From Mesorhizobium sp. (GTDB lineage: Bacteria > Pseudomonadota > Alphaproteobacteria > Rhizobiales > Rhizobiaceae): 64,000 nt of DNA. Every line of letters starts with the position of its first letter. Within the stretch, counting starts at the first letter, position 1. Positions 59,371 through 64,000 of the stretch are shown in pieces. A model generated the notes under the pieces. It was not told where the DNA came from. It ran no database searches and worked only from the letters and a program-made list of their open reading frames with translations. The stretch is taken from positions 37,939-101,938 of the forward strand of contig SAQR01000001.1 in assembly GCA_004020365.1 (NCBI GenBank), read 5' to 3'. The translations under genes were made by a program, and so were the position numbers.

Positions 59371-60168
59371 ATGGCTCTGCCTGATTTCAGCATGCGCCAG
59401 CTTTTGGAAGCTGGCATTCACTTCGGCCACCAGACCCACCGCTGGAACCCGAAGATGGCGCCCTATATCTATGGCGCCCGCAACAACATCCACATCATCG
59501 ACCTCTCGCAGACGGTGCCGCTGCTGCACCAGGCGCTGAAGCAGGTTTCCGACACCGTCGCCAAGGGTGGCCGCGTGCTGTTCGTCGGTACCAAGCGCCA
59601 GGCCTCCGATATCGTTGCCGACGCCGCGCAGCGCTCGGCCCAGTACTATGTCAACTCCCGCTGGCTCGGCGGCATGATGACCAACTGGAAGACGATCTCG
59701 AACTCCATCCAGCGCCTGCGCAAGCTTGACGAGATGCTGGCTGGCGAGGCCCAGGGCCTCACCAAGAAGGAGCGCCTCAACCTCGACCGCGAGCGCGAGA
59801 AGCTCGACAAGGCGCTGGGCGGCATCAAGGACATGGGCTCGACGCCCGACCTGATGTTCGTGATCGACACCAACAAGGAAGCGATCGCCATCCTCGAGGC
59901 CAAGCGTCTCGGCATCCCGGTCGTCGCCATCATCGATTCCAACTGCGACCCGGACAAGATCGATTTCCCGATCCCGGGCAATGACGACGCGGCCCGCGCC
60001 ATCCAGCTCTATTGTGATCTGATCGCCAAGGCTGCAATCGACGGCATCGCTCGCCAGCAGGGCGCGCTTGGCGTCGACGTCGGCGCTTTGGCCGAGGCTC
60101 CGATCGAGCCGGCACTCGAGCCAACGCCGGCTGCCGAGACACCGGCCGCCCAGACACCGGAAGCGTAA
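59371..60168 (+). CDS. rpsB: 30S ribosomal protein S2
   Basis: This 265-residue protein starts with the universal [29 protein letters not shown] and includes [26 protein letters not shown] and [18 protein letters not shown]. The C-terminal Ala/Glu/Pro-rich tail (about 30 residues) is common in alphaproteobacteria. It is followed by a terminator-like hairpin and then tsf, the usual bacterial arrangement. Confidence 0.98.
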   Translation: MALPDFSMRQLLEAGIHFGHQTHRWNPKMAPYIYGARNNIHIIDLSQTVPLLHQALKQVSDTVAKGGRVLFVGTKRQASDIVADAAQRSAQYYVNSRWLGGMMTNWKTISNSIQRLRKLDEMLAGEAQGLTKKERLNLDREREKLDKALGGIKDMGSTPDLMFVIDTNKEAIAILEAKRLGIPVVAIIDSNCDPDKIDFPIPGNDDAARAIQLYCDLIAKAAIDGIARQQGALGVDVGALAEAPIEPALEPTPAAETPAAQTPEA

Positions 60169-60172
60169 CAGC

Positions 60173-60199
60173 GAAGGCCGGTTTCGGCCTTCATCTTTC
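60173..60199 (+). terminator. hairpin between rpsB and tsf
   Basis: GAAGGCCG and CGGCCTTC pair around GTTT, followed by ATCTTTCT. It may be a partial terminator that lowers expression of tsf relative to rpsB. Confidence 0.75.
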
Positions 60200-60286
60200 T
60201 CATATTTTTGGCGCGCTAAGCGCTGGCGCCAGGCGCATCATCGAGGACCGGTGGTGCGTCGGTGCATTTTAAACAAAGAGGCGACA

Positions 60287-61210
60287 ATGAGCATTTCGGC
60301 TGCACAGGTCAAAGAACTCCGCGACTTGACCGGCGCGGGCATGATGGACTGCAAAATGGCGTTGAACGAGACCAACGGCAACATGGAAGAGGCCGTCGAC
60401 TGGCTGCGCAAGAAGGGCATCTCCAAGGCCGACAAGAAGGCTGGCCGTACCGCGGCCGAAGGCCTCATCGGCGTCGATTCCGGTATCCGCGAGGCGGCGG
60501 TCGTCGAGGTCAATTCCGAGACCGACTTCGTTGCCCGCAATGCTGCCTTCCAGGAGATCGTCGCCAACGTCGCCAAGGTGGCGCTCGCCTATGGCGGCAA
60601 GACCGAGGCCGTTGCAGCCGCCCCGTATCCGGGTTCCGACAAGTCGGTTGCCGACACCATCAAGGACGCTGTCGGCACCATCGGTGAGAATCTTGGCTTC
60701 CGCCGTTCGGCCAAGCTCACCGTCGAGCAGGGCGCCGTCGCAACCTACGTCCACAATGCGGTTGCCGACGGCCTTGGCAAGCTCGGCGTGCTGGTAGCCA
60801 TCGAGACATCTGGCAACGCCCAGGCCGCCAACGCCTTTGCGCGTCAGGTCGCCATGCATGTCGCCGCCACCAACCCGATGGCGCTGACGACGGAAGAACT
60901 CGATCCGGCGGCGGTCGAGCGCGAGAAGGCGATCTTCGCCGACCAGGCGCGCCAGTCCGGCAAGCCGGAAGCGATCATCGAGAAGATGGTCGAGGGCCGT
61001 CTGCGCAAGTTCTACGAAGAGGTCGTGCTGCTCAAGCAGGCTTTCGTGCTCAATCCTGACATCACCGTCGAGAAGGCGCTGCAGGATGCCGAGAAGGAAA
61101 TCGGCGCACCGGCCAAGATCACTGCCTATCTGCGCTTCGCGCTCGGCGAGGGCATCGAGAAGGACGAGACCGATTTTGCGGCGGAAGTCGCGGCGGCGGT
61201 CAAGAAGTAA
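60287..61210 (+). CDS. tsf: elongation factor Ts
   Basis: This 307-residue nucleotide exchange factor for EF-Tu has the N-terminal UBA-type [21 protein letters not shown], the DFVARN motif ([15 protein letters not shown]) that contacts EF-Tu and the core [16 protein letters not shown]. The length is usual. AAAGAGGCGACA precedes the ATG. The gene follows rpsB and precedes pyrH. Confidence 0.98.
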   Translation: MSISAAQVKELRDLTGAGMMDCKMALNETNGNMEEAVDWLRKKGISKADKKAGRTAAEGLIGVDSGIREAAVVEVNSETDFVARNAAFQEIVANVAKVALAYGGKTEAVAAAPYPGSDKSVADTIKDAVGTIGENLGFRRSAKLTVEQGAVATYVHNAVADGLGKLGVLVAIETSGNAQAANAFARQVAMHVAATNPMALTTEELDPAAVEREKAIFADQARQSGKPEAIIEKMVEGRLRKFYEEVVLLKQAFVLNPDITVEKALQDAEKEIGAPAKITAYLRFALGEGIEKDETDFAAEVAAAVKK

Positions 61211-61238
61211 AACGCACTGTCTTTCTGAAAAGACTTTA

Positions 61239-61268
61239 CGGCCGGGTGTTCGCGAGGATGCCCGGCCG
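61239..61268 (+). terminator. hairpin after tsf
   Basis: CGGCCGGG (61239-61246) and CCCGGCCG (61261-61268) pair around a 14-base loop, followed by ATTTCTT. It is a moderate terminator candidate. Confidence 0.6.
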
Positions 61269-61391
61269 ATTTCTTGCGCGGTATCGACGAAGGCCAGGTC
61301 GGCGACAGGCCGGCTGGCTATCTGCCGGATCTGCTCGTGCAAGATGCATTTGCCGGCGTAAGCTAACGACTGGAAGAGAGTTTTCCGGTTC

Positions 61392-61417
61392 GGGCGCCGC
61401 GTGACATCGCGGCGCCC
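61392..61417 (+). terminator. perfect 10-base-pair hairpin before pyrH
   Basis: GGGCGCCGCG and CGCGGCGCCC form a perfect stem with a six-base loop. Only a weak T stretch follows, so it could be a terminator, an attenuator or an RNA-stability structure in the 293-base tsf-pyrH gap. Confidence 0.6.
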
Positions 61418-61503
61418 TTCGTGTATCGGAACCCAATGTTTCGGGGCAGCGCCTGCGCGGCGGCAGCCCGAGGCGCGTCACACGCACGATAATGAGGACC
61501 CAG

Positions 61504-62226
61504 ATGACGGTGAAGCCCCTCTACCGACGTGTCTTGCTGAAAGCGTCGGGCGAAGCGCTGATGGGTGAGCAGCATTTCGGCATCGACGTGTCGGTGGTCG
61601 ATCGCATTGCCGCCGACATCGCCGAGGCACGTACCCTGGGCATCGAGGTCGGGGTCGTTATCGGCGGCGGCAACATCTTTCGCGGCGTCGCCGTTGCCTC
61701 CAAGGGCGGAGATCGCGTCACCGGCGACCACATGGGGATGCTCGCCACCGTCATCAACTCGCTGGCGCTGCGCACCTCGTTGAACAAGATCGGCGTCGAC
61801 GCGGTGGTGCTGTCTGCAATTGCCATGCCTGAGCTTTGCGAGAGCTTTTCGCAGCGCCAGGCGACCGCCTACATGAACCAGGGCAAGGTCGTCATCTTTG
61901 CCGGCGGCACTGGCAATCCGTTCTTCACCACCGATTCGGCCGCGGCGCTGCGCGCGGCGGAAATCGGCGCCGACGCGCTGTTCAAGGGCACTCAGGTCGA
62001 CGGCGTCTATTCCGCCGATCCCAAGAAGGACCCGCATGCGACCCGCTTCGAGCGCATCAGCCATGGCGAAGTCATAAAACGCGGTCTTTCGATCATGGAT
62101 ACGGCCGCGATTGCACTTGCGCGCGAAAACAACATCCCGATAATCGTCTATTCGATCCACGAGAAGGGTGGTTTCGGTGATATTCTGAGGGGCGGCGGCC
62201 GTTGCACGGTTGTCACGGACGACTGA
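61504..62226 (+). CDS. pyrH: uridylate kinase
   Basis: This 240-residue hexameric UMP kinase of the amino acid kinase fold has VLLKASGEALMG at the N-terminus, EVGVVIGGGNIFRGV, DHMGMLATVINSLAL and VIFAGGTGNPFFTTDSAAALRA. It makes UDP in pyrimidine synthesis. The start at 61504 is preferred over 61492, because the family begins just before the first beta strand. It lies upstream of frr, the usual order. Confidence 0.97.
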   Translation: MTVKPLYRRVLLKASGEALMGEQHFGIDVSVVDRIAADIAEARTLGIEVGVVIGGGNIFRGVAVASKGGDRVTGDHMGMLATVINSLALRTSLNKIGVDAVVLSAIAMPELCESFSQRQATAYMNQGKVVIFAGGTGNPFFTTDSAAALRAAEIGADALFKGTQVDGVYSADPKKDPHATRFERISHGEVIKRGLSIMDTAAIALARENNIPIIVYSIHEKGGFGDILRGGGRCTVVTDD

Positions 62227-62228
62227 TC

Positions 62229-62292
62229 GGGAGCCCGATCCCGAACCGAAGGTTTCCGTAGGCGAAAAACGGGAACCGGTTTTCGGATCGAG
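62229..62292. repeat. degenerate rhizobial palindromic element
   Basis: The pyrH-frr gap carries GATCCCGAACCG and CGGTTTTCGGATCG-type arms around a variable middle. It resembles the GATCCCGAAAA...TTTTCGGAT palindromes of rhizobial genomes. The match is imperfect. Confidence 0.6.
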
Positions 62293-62343
62293 GCTTGATA
62301 CGGGTTACCCTGAAGTGAACCCGGCTAACGGGTCGAGGAGACG

Positions 62344-62901
62344 ATGATGAGTGGCGAGTACGATGATCTCAAACGGCGCATGGACGGGGCGATCGCTGCG
62401 TTCAAGCACGATCTGGCTTCGCTGCGGACCGGCCGCGCTTCGAGCAACCTGCTCGACGCGATCCAGGTGCAGGCCTATGGCACCACGATGCCGATCAACC
62501 AGGTGGCAAACGTGTCGGTGCCGGAGCCGCGCATGATTTCGGTTTCGGTCTGGGACAAGTCGATGGTCGGCGCGGTCGATCGCGCCATCCGCGAATCCAA
62601 TCTCGGCTTCAATCCGATCGTCGACGGCACCAATCTCAGAATTCCGCTGCCCGAGCTCAACGAACAGCGCCGCAAGGAGCTGGTCAAGATTTCGCATGGT
62701 TATGCCGAGAATGCGCGCATCGCCGTTCGCCACGTGCGCCGGGACGGCATGGAATTTCTCAAAAAGGCGGAAAAGGACGGCGATATCAGCGAGGACGATC
62801 ATCGCAAGCGGTCCGACCAGGTTCAAAAGCTCACCGACGAGATGATCAGCACCATCGACCATCTGCTTTCCGATAAGGAAGCTGAAATCATGCAGGTTTA
62901 G
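62344..62901 (+). CDS. frr: ribosome recycling factor
   Basis: This 185-residue factor splits post-termination ribosomes together with EF-G. It has the family blocks [38 protein letters not shown] and [32 protein letters not shown]. An ATGATG start leaves one residue of uncertainty. GAGGAGAC precedes it. It lies between pyrH and uppS. Confidence 0.98.
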   Translation: MMSGEYDDLKRRMDGAIAAFKHDLASLRTGRASSNLLDAIQVQAYGTTMPINQVANVSVPEPRMISVSVWDKSMVGAVDRAIRESNLGFNPIVDGTNLRIPLPELNEQRRKELVKISHGYAENARIAVRHVRRDGMEFLKKAEKDGDISEDDHRKRSDQVQKLTDEMISTIDHLLSDKEAEIMQV

Positions 62902-62933
62902 GGTCTGGCCACTGCTGGCTCGAAAGCGAGAAC

Positions 62934-63665
62934 ATGACAAGCCCCGCGCATGTCGCGATCATCATGGACGGAAACGGACGCTGGGCCAAGGCGCGTGGCT
63001 TGCCACGGCTTGCTGGGCATCGTGCCGGCGTCGAGGCGCTGCGCGACACGGTGCGCGCCGCTCCTGGCCTTGGCATCTCGTTCCTGACCGTCTACGCCTT
63101 CTCGTCGGAAAACTGGTCGCGGCCGAAGTCCGAAGTCAGCGACCTGATGGGCCTGTTGAAAATCTTCATCCGCCGCGACCTCGCCGAACTGCACCAAAAT
63201 GGCGTGCGGGTCAGGATCATCGGCGACAGGGCAGGGCTGCAGCCTGACATCAGGAGCCTGCTAGAAGAGGCCGAAACACTAACCGTCCGCAACGACGCGC
63301 TGACCCTGGTCATCGCTTTCAACTATGGCGGACGCGACGAGATCGTGCGCACCGCGCGCAAGCTTGCCGCGGCGGTGGCGCGCGGCGAGCTCGACAGCGA
63401 GGCGATCACCGCCGAATCCTTTGCCGGCTCTCTCGACACCCAGGGGATTCCGGATCCGGAACTGGTCATCCGCACCAGCGGCGAGCTCAGGCTGTCGAAT
63501 TTCCTGCTGTGGCAAGCGGCTTACAGCGAGCTTGTCTTCCTGCCTTGCTACTGGCCCGATTTCAGCCGCGAGCATTTGGCTGACGCATTGCGTGACTTTG
63601 CCGGTCGCGAGCGCCGTTTCGGCGGGCTTGGCGCTGAAGACGTCGCCGTGACAGCCAAGAGATGA
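62934..63665 (+). CDS. uppS: undecaprenyl diphosphate synthase (cis-prenyltransferase)
   Basis: This 243-residue enzyme makes the C55 lipid carrier for peptidoglycan. Its motifs are [23 protein letters not shown] at the N-terminus (catalytic Asp and His), [22 protein letters not shown] and [21 protein letters not shown]. Length and order are typical. Its stop overlaps cdsA (ATGA). Confidence 0.97.
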   Translation: MTSPAHVAIIMDGNGRWAKARGLPRLAGHRAGVEALRDTVRAAPGLGISFLTVYAFSSENWSRPKSEVSDLMGLLKIFIRRDLAELHQNGVRVRIIGDRAGLQPDIRSLLEEAETLTVRNDALTLVIAFNYGGRDEIVRTARKLAAAVARGELDSEAITAESFAGSLDTQGIPDPELVIRTSGELRLSNFLLWQAAYSELVFLPCYWPDFSREHLADALRDFAGRERRFGGLGAEDVAVTAKR

Positions 63666-64000
63666 GCAACCTCCAGCTTCGCGTTATTTCTGCCGTCGTG
63701 CTTGCGGTCGTCACGCTCGGCCTGACCTGGCTCGGCGGACTGCCCTTCCGACTGCTTTGCGCCGCCATGACGATCCTGATCTTCTACGAATGGACGCGAA
63801 TGTGCCGCCCGGTCGCCGCCACGGGTCTTGGTCTTCTGCCGGAAGCGCTGCTTCTGGTTTTCGTCGGCGCCCTGGTCGCCGGCCTGCCGGCGTCCTGGCT
63901 GCTGCTTCTTGTGGCGGTGATGGTCGTTGTCACCGTGGTCGTGGCTTCGATGCGCCAGCCTTCGATGGGCCAGCCCTCGACGGGCCAGCCTTCGATGCAC
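63662..64000 (+). CDS. cdsA: phosphatidate cytidylyltransferase, N-terminal part (cut by window end)
   Basis: ATG at 63662 overlaps the uppS stop and opens a frame that runs off the window (113 codons seen). It has hydrophobic segments typical of CdsA ([22 protein letters not shown], then [13 protein letters not shown] and [16 protein letters not shown]) and FYEWTRM, a family block. The position after uppS is the usual one for cdsA. The last 19 codons are three and a half copies of a five-residue SMGQP-like repeat, an odd cytosolic-loop expansion. The catalytic C-terminal part lies outside the window. Confidence 0.9.
   Translation, partial: MSNLQLRVISAVVLAVVTLGLTWLGGLPFRLLCAAMTILIFYEWTRMCRPVAATGLGLLPEALLLVFVGALVAGLPASWLLLLVAVMVVVTVVVASMRQPSMGQPSTGQPSMH
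63945..64000. repeat. 15-base tandem repeat within cdsA
   Basis: CTTCGATGSGCCAGC-type units repeat at 63945-63959, 63960-63974, 63975-63989 and partly 63990-64000. They encode [10 protein letters not shown] and S-T-G-Q-P in frame, then the window ends. Confidence 0.9.

Overview
The window is a high-GC chromosomal segment from an alphaproteobacterium of the order Hyphomicrobiales (Rhizobiales), most like Mesorhizobium or a near relative. Evidence is the gyrA–coaD–peptidyl-prolyl isomerase–queA–tgt order, the rhizobial glycerol operon (glpR-D-S-T-P-Q-U-V-K), rhizobial palindromic repeats, an alphaproteobacterial-type PyrB with an inactive dihydroorotase partner, and the rpsB-tsf-pyrH-frr-uppS-cdsA run. 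No rRNA, insertion sequence, integrase, phage gene or CRISPR array was seen. It reads as core chromosome with about 68 protein genes and one tRNA-Lys.

Layout. 0.1-2.8 kb: OsmC, MarC, an unrecognised small protein and an AraC-type regulator. 3-12 kb: gyrA, a 50-residue membrane protein, coaD, two cyclophilins (one exported, one cytosolic), queA-tgt for queuosine, and an AsnC-type ligand-binding domain. 11.3-15.5 kb: circularly permuted ATP-grasp, alpha-E, transglutaminase-like and Anbu proteasome-like peptidase genes, a conserved but functionally unresolved peptide-modification and proteolysis cluster; a heptamer repeat forming a large inverted repeat lies inside it. 15.5-27.2 kb: a PLP decarboxylase and the complete glycerol uptake and catabolism locus. 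27-35 kb: a BA14K protein, tRNA-Lys, then (minus strand) pyrB-pyrC'-plsY-dprA, an AidB-like acyl-CoA dehydrogenase and two small membrane proteins. 35-41 kb: ruvX, a UPF0173 hydrolase, gatC-GNAT-gatA, a DUF599 protein and sdaA. 41-45 kb: DUF1489, a VWA-DnaJ pair and a D-Ala-D-Ala carboxypeptidase with a SPOR tail. 45-50 kb: a phasin with a palindromic operator in its promoter spacer, and a ferric iron ABC transporter with an iron-responsive box. 50-59 kb: clpS-clpA, HIT, DUF482 GNAT, GDPD and RidA, EipB (DUF1849), a frameshifted acyltransferase, DUF4031 and LysE. 59-64 kb: rpsB, tsf, pyrH, frr, uppS and the start of cdsA.

Most informative observations: (1) Tgt has lost three of its four zinc ligands; (2) the dihydroorotase next to pyrB lacks the metal-binding HxH and is probably a structural pseudoenzyme; (3) the GlpS/GlpT ATPases carry complementary lost motifs, so their heterodimer should have one canonical and one degenerate ATP site, unusual for an importer; (4) the Anbu/ATP-grasp/alpha-E/transglutaminase cluster is the best candidate for a poorly described system; (5) a one-base deletion splits the acyltransferase at about 56,990; (6) several operators can be read directly (phasin, IRO box, GlpR). 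All functional statements rest on reading motifs and on family knowledge; no database search was run.
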